From Streptosporangium oxazolinicum (GTDB taxonomy: Bacteria; Actinomycetota; Actinomycetes; Streptosporangiales; Streptosporangiaceae), in assembly GCF_039537505.1 (NCBI RefSeq), contig NZ_BAABAQ010000011.1, forward strand, positions 317,726 to 381,725: DNA of 64,000 nucleotides. The letters run 5' to 3'. The notes under the pieces were generated by a model. The model did no database searches. It was not told where the DNA came from and saw only the letters and a program-made list of their open reading frames with translations. The translations under genes were made by a program, and so were the position numbers. The number at the start of each line of letters is the position of its first letter. Within the stretch, counting starts at the first letter, position 1. Shown here piece by piece: positions 23,042 through 31,486 of the stretch.

Positions 23042-24649
23042 TCACGGGCACGACACCTCGCCGCTCGCGGCCGGGACGTTCACCGCGCTCCAGGCGGCCT
23101 TGACCGCGTTGACCTCGACGCAGCCGCTCGGGAAGAGCGACTTGGCGGCGGTCACGGTGGCCCTGCGCGCCTTCGCGTGCGTCCACGGGGCGGTCTTGGT
23201 GTTCAGCCCGGCCATGTAGATGCGGCCGGCCTTCTGGATGCCGATACCGGTCAGGCTCGTCGGACCCGAGCAGACGGAGCTGGCCGGCTTGCCCACCGGG
23301 TTGGTGCCCTCGGCGAGCAGGTAGAACCAGTGGTTCTGCGGGCCTGCCGCCGCGTGGACCGCGGTGGAGGGGATGGACGAGCTGTAGCAGTTCGGGTGCC
23401 CCTTGGCCGAGGGGTTGTACATGTTGCGGATCTCACCCGAGCCGGTCAGGTTGACCTCCTCGCCCACCAGGTAGTCCGGCGGGTCGAGGGCGGCGGGCTG
23501 GTTGGCGTAGTGCTCGGTCAGCGCGCCGAAGATGTCGCCGGTCGACTCGTTCAGGCCGCCGGACTCGTTGCCGCTGCCTCCGCCTCCGCCGCCGGAGGTC
23601 TGGAAGATGGCGTGGCCGTACTCGTGGCCGACCACGTCCATCGGGGTGACCTGCTTGGTGTTCGCCTGGTTGCGCCCGAAGCTGGTGTAGCTGCCGTTCC
23701 AGTAGGCGTTGACGGCGGTCAGGCCGACCCGGGCGGGGAAGGCGCCGCCGGAGCCGTTGAACCCGTTGCGGCCCAGCCAGCCGCTGAGCATGTTCCACTC
23801 GGTCTGGGCCGCGTACAGCACGTCGACGCAGGCGGTCTCCAGGTTGGTGCCCGAGCCGTTGCCCCAGGAGTCGTCGGTCCCGGTGTAGGCGGCGCCGTTC
23901 TGGCCGCCGCAGCGCAGGCCGGGGCGGGTGGTGTCGGTCATCGAGTACGAGCTGCCCGAACCCGAGGTCTGGATGGTCACCGGGTTGCCGTTGTAGTGGC
24001 TGTTGCCCGTTCCGGCGCGCACGTCGTCGTAGGAGTCGACGATCGACCCGTCGAGGGCGTCCACGAAGACGTGCAGGACACTCGGAGCCTCGGCGGTGGC
24101 GCCGTTGACGACCACCTCCCAGGCCAGCTTGGGCGTGGTGGTGGTCGCGTGCACGACCAGTTTGGGCGTGGCCACGGTCTCCACGACGGGCAGCTGCGCG
24201 CGGGCGGTGGCGGCTGCGGTGGCGGCGTCCACCTTGCTCGTGACGCCGACCGTGATCTTGGCCTGCTGGCCCGAGCTCACGGACCCGACGAGCTCTCCGG
24301 CCCTGTCGGTGGCGACGACCACCTCACCGCCGTAGACCGGCAGGCCGCGGTAGGTGCGCGCGTAGGTCAGGTACTGCAGACCGTACGCGCCGGCGACGCT
24401 GTTGCTCAGGGTGAACCTCTCGTTCTGGCCCTTGAGCAGGGTTTCCGACCTGGCGGCGAGGGTCGCGTTGGCGGTGGCGACCGCGCGGCTGCGCGACTCC
24501 GCGTCCGGCGGTGCGAACACCGGCGGCTCGGCGGACGCGGTGCGGGCTGCGGCGGCGTCCGCCGGGGTGGCGGCGTTCACCGCCGTGGGGGTGGTCATGG
24601 CGACGACGGCCAGTACGGCCACGGCGCCAAGCTTGACCTTCGGATTCAC
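23042..24649 (-). CDS. Secreted M4-family metalloprotease (thermolysin-like)
   Basis: A 535-residue zinc endopeptidase precursor. GTG 24649 has GAGAGGAG nine bases upstream and gives a good signal peptide (KLGAVAVLAVVAMTTPTAVNA). Residues about 60-220 are the FTP/PepSY-type propeptide (VAGAYGLQYLTYARTYRGLPVYGGEVVV). The catalytic domain has HEYGH at 342-346, the third zinc ligand E368 and D372 (NESTGD), and the His of STAVHAAAGPQNHWFY. A glycine run (GGGGGG) sits between the two zinc motifs. Extracellular protein degradation. Confidence 0.93.
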   Translation of the reverse strand: MNPKVKLGAVAVLAVVAMTTPTAVNAATPADAAAARTASAEPPVFAPPDAESRSRAVATANATLAARSETLLKGQNERFTLSNSVAGAYGLQYLTYARTYRGLPVYGGEVVVATDRAGELVGSVSSGQQAKITVGVTSKVDAATAAATARAQLPVVETVATPKLVVHATTTTPKLAWEVVVNGATAEAPSVLHVFVDALDGSIVDSYDDVRAGTGNSHYNGNPVTIQTSGSGSSYSMTDTTRPGLRCGGQNGAAYTGTDDSWGNGSGTNLETACVDVLYAAQTEWNMLSGWLGRNGFNGSGGAFPARVGLTAVNAYWNGSYTSFGRNQANTKQVTPMDVVGHEYGHAIFQTSGGGGGGSGNESGGLNESTGDIFGALTEHYANQPAALDPPDYLVGEEVNLTGSGEIRNMYNPSAKGHPNCYSSSIPSTAVHAAAGPQNHWFYLLAEGTNPVGKPASSVCSGPTSLTGIGIQKAGRIYMAGLNTKTAPWTHAKARRATVTAAKSLFPSGCVEVNAVKAAWSAVNVPAASGEVSCP

Positions 24650-25124
24650 GCGGGGTGACTCCTCTCGGTGTCCCTGGGGGGGTAGGAGGGATGCAAGGAG
24701 CCCTAAGAGTCCGGGCTCCATAAAGGTGACACCGGGAAGCGCGGGTGGATACCTAACAAAATTCCATAACGTCGTGATATGGGCTGGTACGCGTATTGGT
24801 GTGGATCCTCCGGCAGCGCGCTCACCTGCGCGGGAGCGCCCTCGGGGTCGTGCCTGCCATTCCGCGATTCGGGAAAATTATCAGAGTCGGGAAGTCTCGC
24901 GAGATTGGGTCTTCTCAAGAGCCCGGCCGCGGGTTATCGAGAGCCTTGAACTATCCGGTTACGTCACCTGTTAAAAGGGCGCCACTCAGGTCAGCCACTT
25001 CTCGATGGTCACCCACCTCTCCGCCCACGGCTCCTGACCGCCGGGCGTTCCCCGGACGAACAGGGCGAGGGTCTTCGCCCCGTTCCGTGGAAAAGCGTGG
25101 AGAAGGCTCGCGATACTTGCGGCC
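24650..25124. other. Divergent intergenic region
   Basis: No gene supported. It separates the protease gene and a divergent unknown gene. I see a 10-bp palindrome TCTCGCGAGA (24895-24904) and AT-richer stretches (around 24755-24800) suitable for a protease promoter, but no clear -35/-10 pair. A -10-like GATACT at 25112-25117 is seven bases before the next ATG. Confidence 0.4.
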
Positions 25125-25613
25125 ATGGAAATACAGATCACCGACACGGCCGTGGGAGAGCTGACGCTCACGCTGGATCGGGACGGCGGCAGCATGAGGG
25201 TCGAGGGTGACGCGATTCCCACGGTCGTCGTGCGCCGATCGGCGGAAGCCGTCGCGCGGCCGCACATTCCCATCGGTACCCGGGGGCCCGAACACCTGAC
25301 CATGACCCTCGACGGCACCGAGGTCCCGCTGCGTCCCGCGCCGGGCCGCGTCACGCGCCACTCCTACCGGGCCGAGGCGGACCACGCGGGAAGCACCTAC
25401 ACCCTGATCCCCACCTCCGACGTCTCCAGTGGTTTCTTCCGTGGCGAGTACGGTCTCGGGGAGTTCACCACCTTCGCCGACGGCGAGGTCCGGGCCGGAT
25501 GGGTCGCTTCGCCGAGCCCGGAGGAGGCCGCCATCGGCTACGCGCTCGCCGCGTGCTTCGGTAGCGGGGCGGAACATCCCCTGCTGGCGCTCCTCGACAA
25601 CATCGGTTTCTGA
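25125..25613 (+). CDS. Hypothetical protein
   Basis: A 162-residue protein I do not recognise. It begins MEIQITDTAVGELTLTLDRDG and is rich in beta-strand-forming stretches (THSYRAEADHAGSTYTLIPTSD-like, quoted loosely; then GEFTTFADGEVRAGWVA) with a helical C-terminal part (EEAAIGYALAACFGSGAEHPLLALLDNI). No signal peptide or membrane segment. No Shine-Dalgarno; GATACT seven bases before the ATG suggests a leaderless mRNA. Single-gene unit, convergent with the next gene. Codon use is normal for the window, so it is likely real. Confidence 0.65.
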   Translation: MEIQITDTAVGELTLTLDRDGGSMRVEGDAIPTVVVRRSAEAVARPHIPIGTRGPEHLTMTLDGTEVPLRPAPGRVTRHSYRAEADHAGSTYTLIPTSDVSSGFFRGEYGLGEFTTFADGEVRAGWVASPSPEEAAIGYALAACFGSGAEHPLLALLDNIGF

Positions 25614-25757
25614 ACGATGCCGTCGGACCCGACGTCCTCGGCCGTACGGCGGCCGTGACACTCCGGCGCCCGACCGGCCGACGCGGTCTCCGACGGGAGG
25701 CCGCACGCGGGGAACCGGTTCGAGGGTCACGAGGCCCTCAGGTCCGTCCGCGGGCGC

Positions 25758-26306
25758 TCAGCCGGTGGCGTGTTCCCAGTAGGGGTCGCGGTAGAGCATG
25801 ACCGAGGTGCCGCGGAGCAACTCGTCGGGGGCGGAGATCAGCACGAGCTCGCCCCGCGCCTCCAGACCGCGCAGGATGTCGCGGACGCGCGGGCCGACCG
25901 GCAGGCGGCCCGCCGGGAGGTGGAGGGTCTCGCGAACCAGGTCGGCCACCTGGGAGAGCCGGAACGGCTCGGTGAGACCGGCGATCAGGCCGCGGACGAT
26001 CTCAACGGTGATCACCGCCTCGGCCTCGACGTGGGCGAGCTGCCAGGTCAGCTGAGCCTCGCGCCGGCCGGTTCCGGCGCAGGCGGTGCACTTCTGGGAG
26101 AAGCCGGGCACGATGTCCTCGACGGTGGTGCCCAGGCAGGTGGTGCACTGGCCGGTCTCCAATGCGTGCGACTCCGCCGCCGCCCGGTCGGCCAGCTGCC
26201 TGCCGCACATGCACAGATAGATCCGGAACCCGCCGCGCACCAGGACGAGGTCGTCGGCGTCGTCGGGGACCTCTTCCCACAGGGCGGTGATCGTGTGCTT
26301 TCTCAT
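25758..26306 (-). CDS. Hypothetical protein with CxxC zinc-binding motifs
   Basis: A 182-residue soluble protein. Residues about 30-85 hold three cysteine pairs: LCMCGRQL, CTTCLGTT and CTACAGTG, the last two separated by about 20 residues as in the DnaJ-type CxxCxG zinc fingers, so one or two zinc ions are expected. The C-terminal half (residues 110-182; FRLSQVADLVRETL, VRDILRGLEARGELVLIS) looks like a winged helix. I do not know a named family. A regulatory or nucleic-acid-binding role is inference. Weak -10 (TAGAGT) nine bases before the ATG. Confidence 0.65.
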   Translation of the reverse strand: MRKHTITALWEEVPDDADDLVLVRGGFRIYLCMCGRQLADRAAAESHALETGQCTTCLGTTVEDIVPGFSQKCTACAGTGRREAQLTWQLAHVEAEAVITVEIVRGLIAGLTEPFRLSQVADLVRETLHLPAGRLPVGPRVRDILRGLEARGELVLISAPDELLRGTSVMLYRDPYWEHATG

Positions 26307-26358
26307 CGTCGTGCGACTCTACCCATTCCGGGCCCATCACGGCCCTGTCCCGCCCCTG

Positions 26359-27324
26359 TCACCACAGCATGACCGGGACCAGCCTCATGGGAGCGCTCCA
26401 CAGCCACTCCTCGGTGATGTAGGTGGAGGTCAGCAGGGTCATCAGGCCCAGGGTACGCTCGGTGGCGGTGGAGGGGTGGGCGCCGCAGTCGCCGAAGCGG
26501 CACATCCACAGCTCGAACATGCTGTCGTCGGAGAGCTGCTCGTGGACCGAGGGCCGTCCCGCGGGGAGCCCGTCCCGCCAGATGTCGACCGACGGGCTGG
26601 TGGACGGGAACGCCCCGGCCAGCACCCCGCCGCCCGAGGTGACCGCCCGGCCGACCCCGTCGCGCACCGGCAGGATGCCACCGGACTGGAAGAGCGCCAC
26701 CCCGCCCCCCGGCGGGCTGGCCACGCGCAGGACCTCCACGGGGGAGGTCTGCTCCGCGTCCCGCAGCTCATCGGTCTCCAGCGGCGGGCACGACTCCGGC
26801 GCGGCTCCCAGGCGGCGGATGACCTCGTCCTCCGGCACGTCGCCGACGAAGGCCACGCACAGCTCCTCGTTGTAGTCCTCGTACGAGAACATCATCGCGT
26901 CGACGGTGGCCTGGAGCTCACGGAACCTGGGGCTCACGCTGGGAGCCCCCGGCAGGTGGGCGAACAGGCCGGCCATCTCGGTGAAGAGGGCCTGGGCGCC
27001 GGGGGAGCGGCCCGCGATGCAGGGCCGCCAGGGGTCGGCGCCCGCGGCGAGCAGGATTCGCACGGCGTCGTCCCAGCCGTGGCGGACGGCCTCCCACAGC
27101 GGAGTGGCGCCGTCGGTGTCGACGGGGTCGACCTCCGCGCCCGACGCCAGCAGCAGCTCGATCACCTGGGTGGCGCCCTCCTGGGCGGCCTGGTGCAGGG
27201 GGGTCGTGCGCAACCACGGCAGTCGCCTGCTCGGGTCGAACCCGTTCGCCAGCCGCTGGCGGATCTGCGCCAGGTTGGTGTCACGCCACGCGTCGGCGTC
27301 CTCGGCCCACTCGTCTTCGCCCAC
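26359..27324 (-). CDS. Ankyrin-repeat protein coupled to endonuclease V
   Basis: About 321 residues from GTG 27324, two bases after the nfi stop codon, so translation is coupled. Residues about 35-100 contain two ankyrin repeats (TTPLHQAAQEGATQVIELLLASGAEVD and DGATPLWEAVRHGWDDAVRILLAAGADP, shortened). The C-terminal two thirds (EEVIRRLG, VDIWRDGLPAGRP, MFELWMCRFGDCGAHP) is an uncharacterised domain resembling an annotation-free region in other actinobacterial ankyrin proteins. The frame continues into nfi antiparallel-free sequence upstream, but that part is arginine-rich and not protein-like. Confidence 0.75.
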   Translation of the reverse strand: MGEDEWAEDADAWRDTNLAQIRQRLANGFDPSRRLPWLRTTPLHQAAQEGATQVIELLLASGAEVDPVDTDGATPLWEAVRHGWDDAVRILLAAGADPWRPCIAGRSPGAQALFTEMAGLFAHLPGAPSVSPRFRELQATVDAMMFSYEDYNEELCVAFVGDVPEDEVIRRLGAAPESCPPLETDELRDAEQTSPVEVLRVASPPGGGVALFQSGGILPVRDGVGRAVTSGGGVLAGAFPSTSPSVDIWRDGLPAGRPSVHEQLSDDSMFELWMCRFGDCGAHPSTATERTLGLMTLLTSTYITEEWLWSAPMRLVPVMLW

Positions 27325-27326
27325 TT

Positions 27327-28028
27327 TTATCCCATCTTGTGCGGTGCGGATCCCACCAGGTCCGTACGACAGTTCTCGGTCAGGGCTCGTCGCGAGAGGC
27401 GGTCGGCGGCGCGGGTGGTCTCGGGGAGGCGGTAGCGGGGCGTCAGGTTCAGCACGTTGTGGCAGGCGGTGTCGAGGTCGACGCGGTGACCGGTGGAGAC
27501 GAAGACGGGTTTGACCCCGTCCCGGGTGCGCAGCACGCGGCCGACGACGTCGCCGTCCAGCGTCAGGTCGGTCCACGAGCCCCGCTCGGGCGCGGGCTCG
27601 GGGTAGGTGCCGACGAAGGCGGTCTTGCCGACCCCGATCGCGGGCAGTCCCGTGAGCACGCCGAGGTGGCAGGCCAGGCCGAAGCGGCGCGGGTGCGCCA
27701 GGCCGTATCCGTCGCAGACGACCAGGTCGGGGGCCGCGGACAGTCGCCCAAGGGCGTCCAGCAGCGCCGGGACCTCGCGGAAGGCGAGCAGTCCCGGGAC
27801 ATAGTCGAAGGTCACCCTCCCGGCCACGGCGACCTCTTCGACGATCTCCAGCGTCGTCCCGTCCAGGACGGTCACCGCCGCCGCCAGTCGGTCCCTGTCG
27901 TAGGCGACGTCCACTCCCGCGATCCTCGCGGGACTGCGGGGCCCGGGACCGGTCAGGTCGAGCAGTGCCCTGAGCTCGTCCTGGATGGCCTTGGCCTCCG
28001 TGACAGTGCGCGGCATTTGTACCTTCAT
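27327..28028 (-). CDS. nfi: Endonuclease V
   Basis: A 233-residue deoxyinosine 3' endonuclease that nicks DNA near deaminated adenine. Family motifs: IAGVDVAYD with the catalytic Asp, VPGLLAFREVPALLDAL with the Glu, DLVVCDGYGLAHPRRFGLACHLGVLTG with the second Asp, and AIGVGKTAFVG. Two starts are possible: ATG 28028 (GGAG just upstream) or ATG 28016 (GAAGG upstream). Slightly longer than Thermotoga EndoV by a C-terminal tail. Divergent from the MOSC gene; a perfect 12-bp palindrome lies between. Confidence 0.93.
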   Translation of the reverse strand: MKVQMPRTVTEAKAIQDELRALLDLTGPGPRSPARIAGVDVAYDRDRLAAAVTVLDGTTLEIVEEVAVAGRVTFDYVPGLLAFREVPALLDALGRLSAAPDLVVCDGYGLAHPRRFGLACHLGVLTGLPAIGVGKTAFVGTYPEPAPERGSWTDLTLDGDVVGRVLRTRDGVKPVFVSTGHRVDLDTACHNVLNLTPRYRLPETTRAADRLSRRALTENCRTDLVGSAPHKMG

Positions 28029-28048
28029 GACTCCATGATCGCTACTTT

Positions 28049-28065
28049 TATAGTATGACGTCATA
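28049..28065. promoter_or_regulatory. Palindrome at the MOSC gene start
   Basis: TATGACGTCATA (28054-28065) is a perfect 12-bp palindrome centred on the proposed ATG 28055, next to a TATAGT (28049-28054) that also reads as a -10 for either strand. A bound protein would affect both nfi and the MOSC gene. Confidence 0.5.
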
Positions 28066-28816
28066 TTTCGGTACTGTTCATCGGATTCTTCGGTGGCCGG
28101 TGAAGTCACTGCGGGGTGAGGAGCTCCGGGAGGCGTGTCTCGACGATCGGGGGCTGGCCGGTGACCGGGCCTACGCGCTCGTCGACGAACGGGAGGACCA
28201 CGCGGGCAGGGTGCTGACCGTACGGCGGCGGGCGGAGATGTTGCACTGGCGCGCCACCTACGGTTCCCCGGAGAGCGGGTCCCACGGGAGCGGCTCCCGG
28301 GGGGACGACGACGCGCCGACGCTGACCGGGCCCGACGGCGCCACGTGGCGGTGGGACGCCCCCGGCCTGGTGGACGCGCTGGCGGAGTCACTGGGACGGC
28401 CGCTGAGCCTGCGCGCCGCCGAGGGGCAGCAGGATCGGGGCCCGACCGTGCTGGTCACCTTCGAGGCGTCCCTGGCGGCCCTGGGCGACGAGCTCGGCAG
28501 GCCGGTGGACCTGCTCAGGTTCCGGCCCAACCTGCACCTCGCGACCGGCATGCCCGCCTTCGCCGAGGAGGGCTGGACACCCGGCAGCACGGTCACCGCG
28601 GGCGAGGCCGAACTCACCGTCACCGGCGACCGCGCGGGCCCCTGTATCAGGTGCGTCGTGCCCAGCTGGGATCCCGAGGGGCGTGAACGCTGGCCCGAAC
28701 TGCAGAAGTGGCTGATCGACAAGCACGAGAACAAGTTCGGCGTGATCATGCGGGTCACCCGGCCCGGCACCGCCCGTCTCGGTGACCGCGCCACCGCCGC
28801 CCCCGGTCACCTCTGA
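28055..28816 (+). CDS. MOSC domain-containing protein
   Basis: A 253-residue protein with an N-terminal MOSC beta-barrel (TVHRILRWPVKSLRGEELREACLDDRGLAGDRAYALVD) and a C-terminal MOSC domain (RFRPNLHLATGMPAFAEEGW, GDRAGPCIRCVVPSWDP with the conserved cysteine of molybdenum-cofactor sulfurase C-terminal proteins). Such proteins bind the molybdenum cofactor or move activated sulfur (YiiM, mARC relatives). A -10-like TATAGT touches the ATG at 28055, so the true start might be slightly downstream. Confidence 0.85.
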   Translation: MTSYFGTVHRILRWPVKSLRGEELREACLDDRGLAGDRAYALVDEREDHAGRVLTVRRRAEMLHWRATYGSPESGSHGSGSRGDDDAPTLTGPDGATWRWDAPGLVDALAESLGRPLSLRAAEGQQDRGPTVLVTFEASLAALGDELGRPVDLLRFRPNLHLATGMPAFAEEGWTPGSTVTAGEAELTVTGDRAGPCIRCVVPSWDPEGRERWPELQKWLIDKHENKFGVIMRVTRPGTARLGDRATAAPGHL

Positions 28817-28952
28817 TCCCGCACCGCCGCCCCGCTCGCTTCCGATTCCTCACCCCTGTTCCTCCTCACCCGCCTCGCCGGATTGCCCGCCGATCCGACC
28901 GGAAACTAGGGTGCGTGGGGAGAGGCGCGGGGATCCGGGGAAAGGGCGATAC

Positions 28953-29255
28953 ATGTCGGTGCTCGTGGCGTTCAGCGTGACCCCCATCGGAGCCGGGGAG
29001 GATGTCGGCGAGCTCGTCTCCGAGGCGGTGCGCGTCGTCCGCGCCTCGGGCCTGCCCAACAGGACCGACGCCATGTTCACCACGGTCGAGGGCGAGAGCT
29101 GGGACGAGGTCATGACCGTCGTCAAGGACGCCGTCGCGGCGGTCGAGGCCCGCGCCGGACGGGTCAGCCTCGTCCTCAAGGCGGACATCCGCGAGGGGGC
29201 GGGTGGCCGCCTGGAGACGAAGGTCGCCACCGTCGAGCGGCATCTCGCCCCGTGA
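28953..29255 (+). CDS. MTH1187-family thiamine-binding-like protein
   Basis: A 100-residue protein of the MTH1187/YkoF family (COG0011): SVLVAFSVTPIGAGEDVGELVSEAVRVVRASGL, MFTTVEGESWDEVMTVVKDAV and SLVLKADIREG, the two beta-alpha-beta halves of a ferredoxin-like fold. Family members bind thiamine or its precursors as multimers. GGGAAAGGG upstream of ATG 28953. Single-gene unit. Confidence 0.88.
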   Translation: MSVLVAFSVTPIGAGEDVGELVSEAVRVVRASGLPNRTDAMFTTVEGESWDEVMTVVKDAVAAVEARAGRVSLVLKADIREGAGGRLETKVATVERHLAP

Positions 29256-29490
29256 CGCCCTCCGCCTCCTGGGACGCGCGACGCGCGCCGGTCACCCGGC
29301 GGCGCCCGCTCCCCGGCGACGCGTGACGCCCTTCGCGGCCACGTCGGTGTCTCTTTTGTGTCCACGCGGTGTCTCGTGCCCTGAACGGGGTCCCGTGTCC
29401 GGGTGGCCGGTCTCGCCCAGAGCGTAACGGGAACACCGGCGGGACCGAGGTCGTTCTGCAGGCACTGGCGACTTCAGGAGCGTGAACCGC

Positions 29491-30681
29491 ATGGCGGGCA
29501 GCAGATCGATCGGGCGTCTCCTCGCGGGCGGGCTGGCGCTGGCCGCCGCCGGGTGGGTGCTGAAGGACATCCCCGCGGAACTCGGGGGCAAGGCCGAGGG
29601 AGAGCGGCTGGAGCGGATGCGCCGCTCGCCGCAGTTCCACGACGGCGTCTTCCGCAACTCCATGCCCGGCGGCTTCGTGCCCTCCCCGCAGAGCACGCGG
29701 GAGATCGCCTGGAACATGTTCCGCAACCGCGAGGAGCGCCGCCCGGCCGCGCCGGTCCCCGTGGTGACCTCACCGGCCGGCGGGCCGTCCCCCGCGGGGC
29801 TGAGCGTCATCTGGTACGGCCACGCCACCGCGCTGCTGGAGATCGAGGGCCGCCGCGTGCTCGTCGACCCGGTGTGGAGCAGGCGCGCCTCGCCCTCCCA
29901 GCTGGTCGGCCCGCGACGCCTGCACCCGGTGCCGGGGCCGCTGGCGGGTCTTCCGCCGCTCGACGCGATCGTCATCTCGCACGACCACTACGACCACCTC
30001 GACCGCGCGACGGTCCGCGGGCTCACCGCGCTGCAGATCGCCCCGTTCCTGGTGCCGCTGGGCATCGGCGCCCACCTGGAGCGGTGGGGCGTGCCCGCCT
30101 CGCGGATCGTCGAGCTCGACTGGGACGAGGAGGTGACGGTCGCGGGCCTGCGGTTCGTCGCCACCGCCGCCCGCCACTTCTCCGGCCGCACCTTCAACCG
30201 GAACGACACCCTGTGGGGGTCCTGGGTGATCGCGGCCGGGGAGAAGAAGGTCTTCTACGCGGGCGACTCGGGATACTTCGACGGCTACGCGGGGATCGGC
30301 GCCGCGCACGGCCCGTTCGACCTCACGCTCATGCCGATCGGTGCCTACAACGCCGCCTGGCCCGACATCCACATGGATCCCGAGGAGGCGGTCAACGCCC
30401 ACCTCGACCTGGGGGGCGGGTTGCTCCTCCCGGTCCACTGGGCGACCTTCGCCCTCGCCACGCACCCGTGGGTCGAACCGGTCGACCGCCTGTGGCGCGA
30501 GGCCAAGGCCCGCGACGTCCGCATCGCCGTTCCCCGTCCGGGCGAGCGCGTCGACACCGCCGACGTGCCCATGCTGGAGAGCTGGTGGGAGATGCTGCAC
30601 GGCGGCGCGACCTCCCGCCCGCCCCGGCGGGTGCCGCCGGTGCCGGCCTCCCCACCCCTGGGCTCCGACCCCAGGCTCTGA
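29491..30681 (+). CDS. MBL-fold metallohydrolase (NAPE-PLD/UlaG-like)
   Basis: A 396-residue metallo-beta-lactamase-fold hydrolase. The metal site is HDHYDHLD (HxHxDH), with further ligands in TAARHFSGRT, YAGDSGYFDGY and LPVHWATFAL. This pattern matches N-acylphosphatidylethanolamine phospholipase D-like and UlaG-like enzymes. The N-terminus (SIGRLLAGGLALAAAGWVL) is hydrophobic and may anchor it in the membrane. AGGAG ten bases before ATG 29491 supports that start over GTG 29482. Confidence 0.88.
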   Translation: MAGSRSIGRLLAGGLALAAAGWVLKDIPAELGGKAEGERLERMRRSPQFHDGVFRNSMPGGFVPSPQSTREIAWNMFRNREERRPAAPVPVVTSPAGGPSPAGLSVIWYGHATALLEIEGRRVLVDPVWSRRASPSQLVGPRRLHPVPGPLAGLPPLDAIVISHDHYDHLDRATVRGLTALQIAPFLVPLGIGAHLERWGVPASRIVELDWDEEVTVAGLRFVATAARHFSGRTFNRNDTLWGSWVIAAGEKKVFYAGDSGYFDGYAGIGAAHGPFDLTLMPIGAYNAAWPDIHMDPEEAVNAHLDLGGGLLLPVHWATFALATHPWVEPVDRLWREAKARDVRIAVPRPGERVDTADVPMLESWWEMLHGGATSRPPRRVPPVPASPPLGSDPRL

Positions 30682-30711
30682 CGCCACGCGCTGACCGGCG
30701 GGGGCGCGACG

Positions 30712-30734
30712 CCCCGGGACCTCAGGTCCCGGGG
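30712..30734. terminator. Bidirectional hairpin containing a stop codon
   Basis: Perfect 11-bp arms (CCCCGGGACCT 30712-30722 and AGGTCCCGGGG 30724-30734) between convergent genes. The minus-strand stop codon of the nucleotidyltransferase gene (30722-30724) is at the apex. Confidence 0.7.
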
Positions 30735-31486
30735 GTCCTCGCCGACAGGCGGGTGCGGACGACGAGATCGTGCACCGCGTCCGCCGACGGCGCGACGTCG
30801 GGAAGGCGGGAGGAGTCCCGGGCCTCCTCCAGTCTCCCGGTCAGCCGGGCGACGTCGTCCGCCAGCCGCTCCGGGCCGGGTGCGCCCGCCGGCAGCGGAC
30901 CGTGCTCGGCGGAGCGCTTGGCGGCCACCAGGTCACCGACATACGGCGGGCCGCCGGAGAGCCGGGTGAGATCGGCCTCCAGCTCCCCGGTGCGCATCAG
31001 GTGGATGCCGGTGAGCAGCACGCGGAGGGTGTAGAGCAGGGGCTTGAGCTCGCCGGAGCTCTCGAACAGCCGCCACTGGGTGCGGGCGAAGCCCAGGTAG
31101 TGGTGGGCGTGGTGGCGGGTGACGCAGCCGGAGGCGATGGCGACCATCTCCTGGTGGACCGGCGAGGTGGACACCACCAGCGGGGAGAGCAGCTGCTCCA
31201 GCACGTAGCCGTTGCGGCGCAGCAGCAGACGGCAGAACTTGGCCAGGTCGTGGGTGACCAGGTCCACCTCGACGCCGTCGCGGACCCAGGAGCGGGTGAG
31301 GGTCTCCTCGCCCGTCCGCAGGCCGACCACCTCCTCCAGCGGCAGCAGGTGCGCGCCGCGCAGGTCCACGTCGGAGTCGGCCGAGGGGAAGCCGTACAGG
31401 TGCGCCCCGCTGACCGTGGCGAAGGCGGCGGGGCGCGTCTGCCCCGCGGGGACCTCGGCCAGCCAGGGGGGCAGGGTGACCGTCAC
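30722..31486 (-). CDS. Nucleotidyltransferase-fold protein 2 (COG3541-like)
   Basis: A 254-residue member of the DNA polymerase beta nucleotidyltransferase superfamily. The active-site pattern is ATVSGAHLYGFPSADSDVDLRGAH (G-x..S-D-x-D) with a third acidic in VEVDLVTHDLAKF. It continues with RNGYVLEQLLSP and HHYLGFARTQW, as in predicted nucleotidyltransferases of the YcgL group. GTG 31486 overlaps the stop of the upstream paralogue by four bases. Substrate, possibly RNA ends or a small molecule, is unknown. Confidence 0.82.
   Translation of the reverse strand: MTVTLPPWLAEVPAGQTRPAAFATVSGAHLYGFPSADSDVDLRGAHLLPLEEVVGLRTGEETLTRSWVRDGVEVDLVTHDLAKFCRLLLRRNGYVLEQLLSPLVVSTSPVHQEMVAIASGCVTRHHAHHYLGFARTQWRLFESSGELKPLLYTLRVLLTGIHLMRTGELEADLTRLSGGPPYVGDLVAAKRSAEHGPLPAGAPGPERLADDVARLTGRLEEARDSSRLPDVAPSADAVHDLVVRTRLSARTPGT

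Noticed and set aside
22847..24658. 603-codon plus-strand frame
   Set aside because: Opposite strand of the M4 protease, whose zinc motifs and signal peptide are unambiguous.
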